From assembly GCF_003207795.1 (NCBI RefSeq), contig NZ_NIRT01000007.1, forward strand, positions 81,472-145,471: a stretch of 64,000 bases of DNA, in the 5' to 3' direction. Both the position numbers and the translations under genes were made by a program. Every line of letters starts with the position of its first letter. The first letter of the stretch is position 1. Shown here piece after piece: positions 35,572 to 44,989 of this stretch. A model generated the notes under the pieces. The model was not told the DNA's origin. It did not search any database and saw nothing but the letters and a program-made list of their open reading frames with translations. This DNA is from Komagataeibacter nataicola (GTDB taxonomy: Bacteria; Pseudomonadota; Alphaproteobacteria; Acetobacterales; Acetobacteraceae).

Positions 35572-36816
35572 ATGCCCAAGAGTGAATTCCTCCGGGAAGC
35601 CGAAGCACGCGGCTTCATATTCCAGTGCACCGACATGGAGGCGCTCGATACCGCCATGCAGGCCGGACCGGTGGGGGGCTATATCGGGTTCGACCCCACG
35701 GCGGACAGCCTGCACGTGGGCAGCCTGATCCAGATCATGATGCTGCGCCTGATGCTCCGCCACGGCCACCGCCCGGTGGCCCTGGTGGGCGGCGGCACCG
35801 CGAAGATCGGTGACCCCTCCTTCCGCGAGGAAGCCCGCAAGCTCATGACGGCGGAAACCATCGCCACCAACCTGCGCGGAGTGGAAGCCTGCCTGCGGCA
35901 GTTCCTGCCGCTGGGCACCGGCCCCACCGAGCCGCTCCTGACCAATAATGCCGACTGGCTGGACAGGCTCTCCTACATCGACCTGCTGCGTGATGTGGGC
36001 ATTCATTTTTCCATCAACCGCATGCTTTCGTTCGACTCGGTGCGCTCGCGGCTGGAGCGTGAGCAGGGGCTGACCTTCCTGGAATTCAATTATTCCATTC
36101 TCCAGTCCTACGACTTCCGCGAGCTCAACCTCCGTCATGGCGTAACACTCCAGATGGGGGGATCCGACCAGTGGGGCAACATCGTATCGGGCATCGACCT
36201 GGTGCGCCGCATGAACGGGGCGCAGGTTTTCGGGCTCACAACGCCACTGCTCACCACAAGTTCCGGCGCCAAGATGGGCAAGACGGCGCAGGGTGCGGTG
36301 TGGCTCTCGGCCAAGCGGCTGCCGGTGTTCGATTACTGGCAGTTCTGGCGCAATGTGGAGGATGCGGATGTGGGCCGCTTCCTCAAGCTGTTTACCGAAC
36401 TGCCCATTGAGGAATGCGACCGCCTGGCCGCCCTTGAGGGGGCCGGGATCAATGAGGCGAAAAAGGTGCTGGCCACCGAGGCCACGGCGCTGTGCCACGG
36501 CCGCGCCGCCGCCGAGGAAGCCGCCGAGGCCGCCCGCCGCACCTTTGAGGAAGGCGCCCTGACAGCCGACCTGCCCACCACCTCCGTGCCTGCCGCCGAA
36601 CTGACCGAAGGCATGCCTGCCTTCCGCCTGTTTGCCGAGGCTGGCCTTGCCAGCACCAACAGCGAGGCCCGCCGCCTGATCCGTGGCGGTGGCGCGCGCG
36701 TGAACGGGGTGGTGGTTCAGGATGAGGCGCAGACCATTACCAACGCCGACCTGGTTGAAGGCGCGATCAAGCTCTCGGCAGGGCGCAAGCGCCACGTTCT
36801 GGTGCAGCCGGCCTGA
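35572..36816 (+). CDS. tyrS: Tyrosyl-tRNA synthetase
   Basis: Class I synthetase, 414 residues from the ATG at 35572 ([15 protein letters not shown]); an ATG at 35500 would add 24 residues unlike the family. The HIGH equivalent is HVGS (48-51) and the KMSKS equivalent is KMGKT (234-238). Tyr-binding stretches [10 protein letters not shown] and [12 protein letters not shown] are intact. The C-terminal S4 RNA-binding domain covers about 350-414 ([14 protein letters not shown]). Length and motifs fit the TyrRS form of E. coli type. Confidence 0.96.
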   Translation: MPKSEFLREAEARGFIFQCTDMEALDTAMQAGPVGGYIGFDPTADSLHVGSLIQIMMLRLMLRHGHRPVALVGGGTAKIGDPSFREEARKLMTAETIATNLRGVEACLRQFLPLGTGPTEPLLTNNADWLDRLSYIDLLRDVGIHFSINRMLSFDSVRSRLEREQGLTFLEFNYSILQSYDFRELNLRHGVTLQMGGSDQWGNIVSGIDLVRRMNGAQVFGLTTPLLTTSSGAKMGKTAQGAVWLSAKRLPVFDYWQFWRNVEDADVGRFLKLFTELPIEECDRLAALEGAGINEAKKVLATEATALCHGRAAAEEAAEAARRTFEEGALTADLPTTSVPAAELTEGMPAFRLFAEAGLASTNSEARRLIRGGGARVNGVVVQDEAQTITNADLVEGAIKLSAGRKRHVLVQPA

Positions 36817-36819
36817 GCC

Positions 36820-37317
36820 ATGGCCCGCCGGCCCGCACGCAAGGCAGCCCCGGCGCAACAGGCTGACCTGTTTGCGCCCGCGGCACCACGCCCCATGCCT
36901 GCGCCACTGGCCGACCTGTCAGCCCTGCCTCCTGTCGCGCCGGAATTATGGGCGCGGCTGGCCTACTCCAAATTTCGCGCCCGCTTTCACCTTGGGGCAA
37001 AGGAGCAGGATTATCTTGCCAGCCGGGGCCTGCCCGCAGTCATGCGCCATGCGGCGGACTTCATTGCCACCCGCCTCGCCCCCGCCCGGCCCGCGCGTGA
37101 TGGCAGGCAGACGCCATGGCGCGGGCACCCGGTCTTCATTGCCCAGCACGCCACCGGCACCTGCTGCCGGGGCTGTGTTGCCAAATGGCACGCCATGCCT
37201 GAAGGGGAAATGCTTGATGCACAGCAGCAGGGCTATCTGCTGGCGGTGATACAGGCATGGCTGAAGCGGGAATCTGCGCCAGAACAGGGTAACGATGAAG
37301 CAGAAGCAGTGAAATAA
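36820..37317 (+). CDS. DUF4186 protein
   Basis: 165 residues beginning three bases after the tyrS stop codon, so co-transcribed. After a basic Ala/Pro-rich N-terminus (about 40 residues), the DUF4186 core is clear: FRARFHLGAKEQDYL, VMRHAADFIATRLAPA, TPWRGHPVFIAQHATGTCCRGCVAKWH, and QQQGYLLAVIQAWL. The CCRGC and surrounding His residues suggest metal binding, which is inference. No function is known for the family. Confidence 0.85.
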   Translation: MARRPARKAAPAQQADLFAPAAPRPMPAPLADLSALPPVAPELWARLAYSKFRARFHLGAKEQDYLASRGLPAVMRHAADFIATRLAPARPARDGRQTPWRGHPVFIAQHATGTCCRGCVAKWHAMPEGEMLDAQQQGYLLAVIQAWLKRESAPEQGNDEAEAVK

Positions 37318-37360
37318 ATGGCTGCTTGAACAGACAGGTCCAGTCATGCCGGGAAATTAT

Positions 37361-37438
37361 AAAAGTTTGTGGTGAAGCTCTTTTCAAAAAGCTTCAGAAG
37401 ATGTCATCTTTAAAAAAAGGCGGCACACAAAAACTTTT
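37361..37438. repeat. Double-hairpin intergenic repeat, copy 5
   Basis: Between convergent ends of the DUF4186 and Rieske genes. AAAAGTTTGTGGTG, hairpin GAAGCTcttttcaaaAAGCTTC, then a second hairpin whose left arm is decayed (ATGTCATCTTTAAAAAAAGGCGGC), then CACACAAAAACTTTT. The loss of the left arm of hairpin B suggests an ageing copy. Confidence 0.75.
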
Positions 37439-37602
37439 CTTATTTTTATCAATGGTTTGTTTTCAAACATTTTATAAGCCAGGCATAGGCAGCCCCAACG
37501 CCGCACTCCATGCCGGACAGGCCATGACCCTGTCTGGCGCGGTCATGGTCAATCCACGTAAAATACATGACCCCCTGCCTGCGCCATACGGTGCGTCTGG
37601 CA

Positions 37603-37935
37603 TCATATCCGCGCCCAGACTTCATCCCCGCTGATCCAGCTTTCATAGGGTTGCGGCATGGGCCCTGCCGCCTCCATGCGGCCACCGGGGGCGTGCGGGC
37701 GGCCATCCGCGCCAAAGGTCCACATATGCAGCGGGCAGACAATGCGGCCATACAGCACATATCCATCAGAAAGCCGGGCATTGCCATGCGGGCAGCGGTC
37801 ATCGATCACGGCAGGGTGATCGTTCTCCACCATCCACACCACCACGGCCCGGCCATCGCACACCACGCGCTGCGGGGCCTCAAGTGCTGCCGATACGGTG
37901 CATAACGCGCGGGAACCCGGTAACGCCTGTTTCAT
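37603..37935 (-). CDS. Rieske [2Fe-2S] protein
   Basis: 110-residue stand-alone Rieske ferredoxin, similar in size to NirD or dioxygenase ferredoxins. Cluster ligands are C48 and H50 (CPH) and C67 and H70 (CPLH), 17 residues between the pairs. No signal peptide, so cytoplasmic. The start at ATG 37935 was chosen because GGGAG lies about 10 bases upstream; another ATG 9 bases earlier is too close to that site. No oxygenase or reductase gene lies next to it, so its electron partner is unknown. Confidence 0.88.
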   Translation of the reverse strand: MKQALPGSRALCTVSAALEAPQRVVCDGRAVVVWMVENDHPAVIDDRCPHGNARLSDGYVLYGRIVCPLHMWTFGADGRPHAPGGRMEAAGPMPQPYESWISGDEVWARI

Positions 37936-38059
37936 TGAGTGCATGCTCCCGCTGGTTTGCGGTTATCATTTTACGCACCGGGCGTGTGTCGTCTATCCTG
38001 CGGGGCACTTTCCGCAGGCCTGCGGCACGCCGCCTGCCTTTTACAGGATATGATTACGC

Positions 38060-39307
38060 ATGGCTCTTTCCCCCCGGCATGAACATCTTCTGGACCGCCT
38101 GGCCGAAGTCGCCGTTCGCGTGGGCGTGAATATCGCGCACGGGCAGCAGCTTCTCATCACGGCCCCGCTCGACGCCGTGCCGCTGGTGCGCCGCATTACC
38201 GAGCACGCCTACAGGGCAGGCGCTTCACTGGTCACGCCGTTCTATTCCGATGACGTGACAACGCTGGCGCGCTTCCACCATGCGGCGGATGATACGCTCG
38301 ACACCGCCGCCGACTGGCTGCACGAAGGCATGGCCAGCGCCTACCGCAAGGGGGCGGCGCGCATGGCCATTACCGGGGGCAACCCGGTGCTGCTGGCCAA
38401 TGAGAATGCCGAGCGCGTCTCACGCATTGGCCGTGCGGCCTCGAAGGCGGGGCGGCCCGCGATGGAGCTCATCACGCGATTCGCCATCAACTGGAACATC
38501 GTGGCCTTTGCCACCCCCGCCTGGGCGGCACAGGTCTTTCCCGGCGTGCCGGAGGAGGAAGCCGTCAGCCGCCTGTGGGACGCCATTTTCCAGGCCTCGC
38601 GCGTGATGGTGGATGATCCGGTGGCCGAATGGAAAGCCCATAACGCCCACCTGCACAAGCGTGCCACCTGGCTGAACGAAAAGCGCTTCGCCGCCCTGCA
38701 CTTCACCGGCCCCGACACCGACCTGACCGTGGGCCTGGCCGATGGCCATGCCTGGGCGGGCGGCGCGGAACCCGCAGGCAATGGCATCGTGTGCAACCCC
38801 AACATCCCGACTGAGGAAGTATTCACCACACCCCATGCCCGCAAGGTCAGCGGCACGGTGCGCGCCACCAAGCCACTGTTCCACCAGGGCACGCTGATCG
38901 ATGATATCGCCGTACGCTTTGAAGAGGGGCGTATTGTCGAGGCCCATGCCAGCAGTGGCCTCGATGTGCTCAACCGCATTCTCGACACCGATGAGGGCGC
39001 GCGCCGCCTTGGTGAAGTGGCGCTTGTGCCCGCCTCATCCCCCATCTCGGCAAGCGGCATTCTGTTCCGCAACACCCTGTTTGACGAGAATGCGGCCAGC
39101 CACATCGCCCTTGGCCAGTCCTACGCCAAGTGCATGCTCGATACCGACAGCCTGACCGAGGCCCATCTGGCCGAGCAGGGTGCCAATACCAGCTTCATCC
39201 ATATTGACTGGATGATCGGGTCCAGCAAGATCGATGTAGACGCCATCAATCACGATGGCACACGCGAACCCCTGATGAGACAGGGCGAATGGAGCAACCA
39301 GCCATGA
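38060..39307 (+). CDS. M29-family aminopeptidase
   Basis: Metallo-aminopeptidase (AmpS/PepS/aminopeptidase T type), 415 residues. Family features: NIPTEEVFTTPH with metal ligands, a GEVALVP stretch containing the conserved Glu, the DENAASHIALG segment with His, and HIDWMIGS near the C-terminus. No signal peptide; cytoplasmic peptide turnover is likely. The following gene starts inside its stop codon (ATGA). Confidence 0.93.
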   Translation: MALSPRHEHLLDRLAEVAVRVGVNIAHGQQLLITAPLDAVPLVRRITEHAYRAGASLVTPFYSDDVTTLARFHHAADDTLDTAADWLHEGMASAYRKGAARMAITGGNPVLLANENAERVSRIGRAASKAGRPAMELITRFAINWNIVAFATPAWAAQVFPGVPEEEAVSRLWDAIFQASRVMVDDPVAEWKAHNAHLHKRATWLNEKRFAALHFTGPDTDLTVGLADGHAWAGGAEPAGNGIVCNPNIPTEEVFTTPHARKVSGTVRATKPLFHQGTLIDDIAVRFEEGRIVEAHASSGLDVLNRILDTDEGARRLGEVALVPASSPISASGILFRNTLFDENAASHIALGQSYAKCMLDTDSLTEAHLAEQGANTSFIHIDWMIGSSKIDVDAINHDGTREPLMRQGEWSNQP

Positions 39308-39849
39308 CCGCTTCCTTCCTGCGCCGCACCCTTGCCGCCACCGCCTGCGCACTTGCAGTTGCAGCCGGGCCCGCGGCTCTGGCCCAGCAGCCCATGCAGC
39401 AGGGCGCAACGCAGCAGGCGCAGCCAACGCCTGCCCAGCAGGCCGCCATTGCCCGCGACATGAAAACGGTGGCGGAATACAGGCTGCCCAAGGATTTCTT
39501 CACCCGCATGATGCCGGTGATCGAGCAGATCCGTCAGTCACGCATCTCTCCGCCAGAAACCCCCAACATGTCGCTTGAAGAGACGATCAAGCGCACCGAG
39601 GCCATGCCCGCGCTTCAGCCAATCCTGCAGCATAATGGCATGAGCGCGCGTGAGTTCGTGATGGGCATCACCACCTTTGGCCTGACCAGCGCCGTGATGC
39701 AGCACCCTGCCCAGGACAGCAAGAGCATGCCGCCGCTCAACCCCGATAACGTCAAGCTGCTCCAGTCGCATCAGGCCCAGACACAGGCGCTGATCCAGGC
39801 CATGGGCGGCAGCGAGGGCGAAGGCCAGCAGTCCGGCGCACCCCAATAA
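39304..39849 (+). CDS. Exported protein of unknown function
   Basis: 181 residues, ATG at 39304 overlapping the aminopeptidase stop codon by 4 bases. A Sec signal peptide (RRTLAATACALAVAAGPAALAQQ) is followed by a Gln-rich linker (PMQQGATQQAQPTPAQQ). The mature domain has ARDMKTVAEYRLPKDFF, MSLEETIKRTEAMPAL and NGMSAREFVMGITTFGLTSAVMQH, and is predicted mainly helical. It resembles periplasmic proteins conserved in acetic acid bacteria but no domain name is recognised. Coupling to a cytoplasmic aminopeptidase is probably organisational only. Confidence 0.7.
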   Translation: MTASFLRRTLAATACALAVAAGPAALAQQPMQQGATQQAQPTPAQQAAIARDMKTVAEYRLPKDFFTRMMPVIEQIRQSRISPPETPNMSLEETIKRTEAMPALQPILQHNGMSAREFVMGITTFGLTSAVMQHPAQDSKSMPPLNPDNVKLLQSHQAQTQALIQAMGGSEGEGQQSGAPQ

Positions 39850-39865
39850 AATATTGAAAAATAAC

Positions 39866-39945
39866 AAAAGTTTTTGGTGAAGCTTTTTTCAAAAAGCGTC
39901 AGTCAACGCCGCCTTTTTGAAAAAAGGCGGCACCCAAAAACTTTT
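39866..39945. repeat. Double-hairpin intergenic repeat, copy 6
   Basis: Best-preserved copy, between the convergent exported-protein and GT4 genes. AAAAGTTTTTGGTG, hairpin AGCTTTTTTcAAAAAGC, 12-base spacer, hairpin GCCGCCTTTTTgaAAAAAGGCGGC, then CACCCAAAAACTTTT. The outer arms are inverted copies of each other. Confidence 0.85.
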
Positions 39946-39947
39946 AA

Positions 39948-41069
39948 TCAGGTCATTCCGCCCGTGAGCCGTGCCGTGGCACGGGCCATGACGGCCGCCT
40001 GCGTGTATCGCGCAAGGGCACGGGTCCGCCCGGCTTCGCCCATGTGTTCGCGCAGAGCGGCATCACCCACCAGCCGCGCAAGGGCGGTGGCGAGTGCCAC
40101 AGCGTCGCCCGGCGCCACCAGCAGCCCGGTCTCGCCCGCCACGACCTGCTCACGCGGGCCACGAATGGTGGTGGCGACAACCGGCAGGCCACACAGCATG
40201 GCCTCGATCACGCTCATCGGCAGCCCCTCGAAATGGCTGGGCAGGGTAAAGATATCCGCCGCCGCCATCAGGGCGGCCACGTCCTCGCGGTAGCCCAGAA
40301 AGACCAGCCGCGCCCCCAGCCTTGCGCGGGCGGCGGCAAAACACGCGGTCAGATCCTCCCCCCGGTCGCTCGGCAGGCGTTCGCCCACAATCCACAGCAC
40401 CGCGTTATCGGGCACGCGCTCCATGGCCGCCAGCAGTTCGGGGTAGCCCTTGGCGCGCACCAGCCTTGATACGGCGAGGATGACCACCTGCCCTTCCCCC
40501 ACGCCCAGCGCCGCGCGCAGGCGGCCGCGGGCCTGCGGGTCGGGGTGGAAGATGGCCGGATCGCGCCCGTTGCCAATGGCGGTGGCATGGCGGTGGATGC
40601 CCAGCCTGCGGGCATCGCGTGCTTCTTCCTCCGATACGGTCAGGTAGATGTCGGTCACGCGCCCGGCCAGCCATTCCAGCACCAGGGCCGCAATCCGTCG
40701 CAGGCGCGAGCCGGGCTGGTTGAACAGAAAACCGTGGCAGGTATAGGCAATGCGCGGCACGCCGCACCACCGGGCCGCGAAACGCGCCAGCAGGCCGCTT
40801 ATGGGCATATGGGCATGCACCATATCGGGTTTTTCCACCCGGATGACACGCACCAGCGCCCGCCATGCCCGCCACTGCGCCAGAGGCGAGAGGGTGCGCG
40901 ACATGGGCACGCACACCACGCGCAGCCCATCGGCGCGCACCTGCGCCAGCAACGGGCCATCAGCACATATGCCGACAACATCATGCCCTTCGGCACGCAG
41001 CGCCTGCGTGAGGGGAAAGAGGAACTGCCGCATCGAGAAATCAACATTCGTGATTTCAAGAATCTTCAT
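39948..41069 (-). CDS. Glycosyltransferase family 4
   Basis: 373 residues. The N-terminus is MKILEITNVDFSMRQFLFPL with a WcaA/EpsD-like first half (VHAHMPISGLLARFAA, YTCHGFLF). The second half has LAVSRLVRAKGYPELLAAM, the sugar-nucleotide motif SHFEGLPMSVIEAMLCGLPVV (E-x7-E) and GPREQVV. ATG 41069 overlaps the heparinase-like gene stop by 4 bases. It is most likely involved in a cell-surface polysaccharide. Its place after the heparinase-like gene suggests both work on the same glycan. Confidence 0.88.
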   Translation of the reverse strand: MKILEITNVDFSMRQFLFPLTQALRAEGHDVVGICADGPLLAQVRADGLRVVCVPMSRTLSPLAQWRAWRALVRVIRVEKPDMVHAHMPISGLLARFAARWCGVPRIAYTCHGFLFNQPGSRLRRIAALVLEWLAGRVTDIYLTVSEEEARDARRLGIHRHATAIGNGRDPAIFHPDPQARGRLRAALGVGEGQVVILAVSRLVRAKGYPELLAAMERVPDNAVLWIVGERLPSDRGEDLTACFAAARARLGARLVFLGYREDVAALMAAADIFTLPSHFEGLPMSVIEAMLCGLPVVATTIRGPREQVVAGETGLLVAPGDAVALATALARLVGDAALREHMGEAGRTRALARYTQAAVMARATARLTGGMT

Positions 41070-42757
41070 GTCAGCAGGAGCAGCTTTTCACGCTTCAGCC
41101 CCCAGCGCACCACCTGCCGCACCTTGCCTGGCGGCACATCGCCCAGCGGCGTGCTGCCCTGCGGCGGGGGGGCCGCAGGCTCCACGCCAGCGCCTGCCTC
41201 GCCTTCCGGCCTGCTGGCCGCCGGCTCTACCTGCACCACAAGCTGGAACGTGCGACAGGGCACCTGCCCGCCGGAATAGACACTCTCCTCGATCGAGACC
41301 ACGCCCCCTTCCGCGCGGAAGCGCCAGTGCTGCTCGCCAGCAGTAAGCAGGATGGAGCCATCAAGCGCATCCACGGCTGTTACCGACGGGTGCAGGTGCA
41401 GCCGCAGCGCAAAGGCCAGTTCACGCTCGCCTTCCAGCGTTTCCTCGCCGCGCAGGATCTCGCCATCGGCCGCAAGGTAGAGCCTGCGGTAATACGTCGC
41501 CCCGGCGGAGGCATGGTAGCCATCATGCGACAGGTTGAGCCAGTGCGCGCCTTCGGCCACCGCATGCTCCACCCCCACATGGGCGGGGCGGCGGCGGACC
41601 GTGCCATCCTCGCCAAATTCGGAGGATGACATGCCCTCCACCGTCACGACCGAGTGCGCCGCCGTCTGCCGCAGGGCGTCCTTCCATGCAGGCAGCACGC
41701 CGCAATTGACGATCAGACGCTGGCGCGCGCACGAGAACTCGAACGACAGCGTGCCCGCATGCGCATTATGATCGAACGGGGCCGGGGCGGGAATGCCCAC
41801 ATCCACCAGCAGTAGCGAGCGCACGGCCTGCATGCGCACAAACCCGCCATCGGGCATGGCATTGGCCACGACCCGCGTGCGCGTGGCCTGCGACAGCACC
41901 ATGTCGATCAGCGCGGCGCTGCGCTCATGGCTGCCGTTGAACAGCGCCAGCCCCCCATCGCCATGGCGCATGGCGCGCAGCACCGGGCTCATCTTGTCCA
42001 GGGCCAAAGCAACCGAATGCGGCAGCGCATGCTGCACCGCCTGCATCATGGCCCGCATCTCGGCCAGTTCACGCAGAGCGCGCAGTTGCACTTCGGGGCT
42101 GCGCTCGATGTGCCAGCCATCGGGCAGGATCTGGCTTTCCACCACGTTGTCGATATAGCGGCGGTAGCGGGTCAGAAAACCGGTATATTCCGGCATGGCC
42201 ACGGCCACGGCCAGCAGCCCCTTGAGCGCGGTCAGCCCCTGCCAGCCCGGCTGCTCGGGCGGCATGAGGGCGGCGATCATGCGCCCTTCCACCAGAATGC
42301 GGGCCATGAGGCGCTGGCGGAACGCATCGCTGGCCGAAGCGGCAAAGAAGTCATAATGCCCCAGCCATGCCGCAACCCGCGAGCCGATCACGCCACATTC
42401 AAGCGCCATCGGACTCTGGGAGGGATGATGCAGCCAGTCATCCACCAGCGCGCGTGCTTTGAGCCGCGCGGCATCGGTGCCCACGGCGCGCAGGTCGCGC
42501 AGCCAGCGGAAACTGAGCAGCCCTTCACGGAAGGCAGGCTCGAATTCAGGCGCATCCCACTGCCCCGGCCCCACGGGGTGGGTGTAGCCCGCCCAAGTCA
42601 GGCTGCCCCGCGCCATGCGCGCCCCAGCGGTGGAATTGCCCGGCCACAGGTCGCGCACGTTATGAACGGGGGCGGCAGGCAGGTACCTGCCATCACCAAA
42701 CAGGGGAAGGCGTGCCAGCGAGACGCGCAGGCCGCGCGTGAAGCGGGTCAGTGCCAT
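41066..42757 (-). CDS. Heparinase II/III-family protein
   Basis: 563 residues from ATG 42757 (GGTGGG upstream). The N-terminal alpha/alpha toroid part includes VNPxxW-like and RYIDNVVESQILPDGWHIERSPEVQLRAL; the C-terminal beta-sheet domain (HeparinaseII/III) has HNAHAGTLSFEFSC, VNCGVLPAWKDALRQTAAHSV and HDGYHASAGATYYRRLYL, holding conserved His and Tyr residues of the lyase fold. No signal peptide is apparent, unusual for a secreted lyase. The glycan target is unknown. It sits between rpe (37-base gap) and an overlapping GT4 gene, as in other acetic acid bacteria by recollection. Confidence 0.8.
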   Translation of the reverse strand: MALTRFTRGLRVSLARLPLFGDGRYLPAAPVHNVRDLWPGNSTAGARMARGSLTWAGYTHPVGPGQWDAPEFEPAFREGLLSFRWLRDLRAVGTDAARLKARALVDDWLHHPSQSPMALECGVIGSRVAAWLGHYDFFAASASDAFRQRLMARILVEGRMIAALMPPEQPGWQGLTALKGLLAVAVAMPEYTGFLTRYRRYIDNVVESQILPDGWHIERSPEVQLRALRELAEMRAMMQAVQHALPHSVALALDKMSPVLRAMRHGDGGLALFNGSHERSAALIDMVLSQATRTRVVANAMPDGGFVRMQAVRSLLLVDVGIPAPAPFDHNAHAGTLSFEFSCARQRLIVNCGVLPAWKDALRQTAAHSVVTVEGMSSSEFGEDGTVRRRPAHVGVEHAVAEGAHWLNLSHDGYHASAGATYYRRLYLAADGEILRGEETLEGERELAFALRLHLHPSVTAVDALDGSILLTAGEQHWRFRAEGGVVSIEESVYSGGQVPCRTFQLVVQVEPAASRPEGEAGAGVEPAAPPPQGSTPLGDVPPGKVRQVVRWGLKREKLLLLT

Positions 42758-42794
42758 AGGCACCCACCAACGCGATGGATCGGCAAGCCCCGCC

Positions 42795-43472
42795 TCACGC
42801 CGGGCTATGCGCCCCGCTGCGCAAGGCCTTGATGGCTTCGCCATAATCGGGCTGCCCATAGACGGACGTGCCCGCAATCAGCACATCGGCGCCTGCTCCA
42901 ACAGCCAGCGGGGCGGTAGCGGCGGTGATGCCACCATCAACGCCAATGCGGATATCACGCCCGGTGGCATCGGCCATGCGGCGCAGGGTTTCGATCTTGC
43001 GGAGCTGGCTGGTCAGGAACTTCTGGCCGCCAAAGCCGGGGTTGACGGTCATGACAAGGATCATGTCCACCAGGTCCAGCACCTCGCCCACCGCCTCGGG
43101 CGGGGTGGCGGGGCAGATGGCAACGCCCGGCTTGACCCCATGGTCGCGCACGTGCTGCAGCGAGCGGTGCGTGTGTGGCCCCGCCTCGACATGCAGATGG
43201 ATATGATCGGCCCCCGCCGCGGCGAAGGCTTCGATATAGGGATCGACCGGCGCGATCATGAGATGCACGTCAAACGCGAGTTTTGATTTGGGGCGCAGCG
43301 CCTTGATGAGCTGCGGCCCCATGGAGAGGTTGGGCACGAAATGCCCGTCCATCACATCCAGATGCAGCCAGTCGGCGCCAGCGGTTTCAACCGCCGCGAC
43401 TTCATCCGCCGCGCGTGAGAAATCGGCCGCCAGCAGGCTCGGCGCGATAAGGGGGGTGTTCAGAGCAGCCAT
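42795..43472 (-). CDS. rpe: Ribulose-phosphate 3-epimerase
   Basis: Interconverts ribulose 5-phosphate and xylulose 5-phosphate in the pentose phosphate pathway, central to sugar use in acetic acid bacteria. 225 residues, TIM barrel. Motifs: APSLLAADFSRAADEV, HLDVMDGHFVPNLSMGP, DVHLM, HLHVEA, VMTVNPGFGGQKF, and IGVDGGI. Metal ligands His and Asp in these are all present. The middle gene of the minus block from rsmB to GT4, about 96 bases after rsmB. Confidence 0.96.
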   Translation of the reverse strand: MAALNTPLIAPSLLAADFSRAADEVAAVETAGADWLHLDVMDGHFVPNLSMGPQLIKALRPKSKLAFDVHLMIAPVDPYIEAFAAAGADHIHLHVEAGPHTHRSLQHVRDHGVKPGVAICPATPPEAVGEVLDLVDMILVMTVNPGFGGQKFLTSQLRKIETLRRMADATGRDIRIGVDGGITAATAPLAVGAGADVLIAGTSVYGQPDYGEAIKALRSGAHSPA

Positions 43473-43568
43473 GCCTGTTTTTTAACAGCAATCCCTGCCC
43501 GACGCCAACCTTTCATCATACTGCCCCCGGTAATGTGTCCGCCCGCCCGGAGGGGGCGGCAGTTCTCC

Positions 43569-44903
43569 TCAGCCCCGGCGGAACCGCGCGGCGAAGAAAC
43601 CATCCATCCCCCCGCGATCAGCCAGCATGCCCGGATGGGTGCGCAGCCAGCCCTCGGGCGTGCGGGCCTGGGGCAGGAAGGCCAGTTCCTCGGGCGTGAA
43701 CGGGTCGGGGATCAGGCCCAGGGCCTCGGCCGCGCGGGCGCGCTGCTCGCCCTCCTCGGGCTGGAGCGAGCACACGGCATAGACCAGGCGGCCACCGGGG
43801 CGCAGCATGTCGCGGGCTGCGGCCAGCAGGCGGTCCTGCCCCCCGGTCATGGTGGCGATGTCACGCGGGCGCTTGATCCACATGGCGTCGGGGTGGCGGC
43901 GGATGGTGCCGGTGGCCGAGCACGGCGCATCAAGCAGGATGGCGTCCAGCGGGGCCTCGGGCTTCCAGGTGGCGGCGTCGGCGTGGATCACCTTCACGCC
44001 CTCCAGCCCCAGCCGGACGAGATTGGCGCGCAGGCGCTCAAGGCGGCGGCCCTCGCGCTCGATGGCGAACACCTCCGCCTCCGCGCAGGCCAGTTGCGCG
44101 GTCTTGCCGCCAGGGGCCGCGCACAGATCGGCCACGCGCTCGCCCTGCGTCACATTCAGCAGGCGCGCGGGCAGCGTTGCCGCCATGTCCTGCACCCAGA
44201 ACGCGCCCTCGGCAAAGCCGGGCAGTTCGGCCACCTTGACCGTGCCTGCCGCAAAACGCACGCTTCCATTTGGCATCACCTCGCCGCCGGGGGGCGCGTC
44301 ACAGCCGGGCTTTATGGTCAGGTCCAGCGGCGGCTCGTGGCCCAGCGCGCTGGCAATGGGGCGGGCCAGCCTGCCCCAGGACTGCCACAGCCACGCCGGC
44401 ACATCGAGCCGGGGCTGGTCCAGCCCCTCAAGCGCTTCTGCTCCGCCACCCGCCACCCGGCGCAGCACGGCGTTGACCAGACCTGCAAACGGCACCAGCC
44501 CCCGCCTGCGCGCCAGCGCCACCGAGGTGGCCACGGCGGCATGCGGCGGCGTGTCGAGAAACAGCAATTGCGCCACGCCAATAAGCAGCACCACGCGCAC
44601 CAGCTCGGGCGGCTCGCGCTTGAGGAAGGGGCCCAGCACCTCGTTTGCCGTGCCCATGTGGCGCAGCACGGTGGCGGCCAGCCTGTGGGCGGCGGCGCGG
44701 TCGCGCGGCTCGGCGGTGCGGGCGGCGGCGGAATGCTCGAGCGATGTATCGAGCATGCGCCGATGGACGATCACCCCTTCAACGATATCGAACGCAATGT
44801 CGCGCGTGGGGTCAGGGGCGACCTTGCCGCCACGCCGGTCGGGGCGGCCTGCGCCGTTACGGCGGGCATCGGGGCGAGACGACGGGGACGGGGGAGACTT
44901 CAT
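43569..44903 (-). CDS. rsmB: 16S rRNA (cytosine-C5) methyltransferase, RsmB type
   Basis: SAM-dependent m5C methyltransferase, 444 residues from ATG 44903 (AGGA 6 bases upstream). The N-terminal NusB-like helical domain (IVEGVIVHRRMLDTSLE...GVAQLLFLDTPPHAAV) is typical of RsmB rather than RsmF. Motif I is DLCAAPGGKT. Both active cysteines are seen: DAPCSATGTIRRHPD and YAVCSLQPEEGE. C967 of 16S rRNA is the usual target. Divergent from yggS with an 86-base gap. Confidence 0.93.
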   Translation of the reverse strand: MKSPPSPSSRPDARRNGAGRPDRRGGKVAPDPTRDIAFDIVEGVIVHRRMLDTSLEHSAAARTAEPRDRAAAHRLAATVLRHMGTANEVLGPFLKREPPELVRVVLLIGVAQLLFLDTPPHAAVATSVALARRRGLVPFAGLVNAVLRRVAGGGAEALEGLDQPRLDVPAWLWQSWGRLARPIASALGHEPPLDLTIKPGCDAPPGGEVMPNGSVRFAAGTVKVAELPGFAEGAFWVQDMAATLPARLLNVTQGERVADLCAAPGGKTAQLACAEAEVFAIEREGRRLERLRANLVRLGLEGVKVIHADAATWKPEAPLDAILLDAPCSATGTIRRHPDAMWIKRPRDIATMTGGQDRLLAAARDMLRPGGRLVYAVCSLQPEEGEQRARAAEALGLIPDPFTPEELAFLPQARTPEGWLRTHPGMLADRGGMDGFFAARFRRG

Positions 44904-44989
44904 GTAATCCTGACCTGAAAGCTGCGGCACTTCAACGCAACGGCGCCTGGGGGCTTGACCGGGCAGCTATTCATGCCAAGCCTAGGGCC

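Noticed and set aside
43480..43568. GC hairpin between rpe and rsmB as a terminator
   Set aside because: Short, GC-rich with no T-run; it lies inside an operon on the minus strand and is not convincing.
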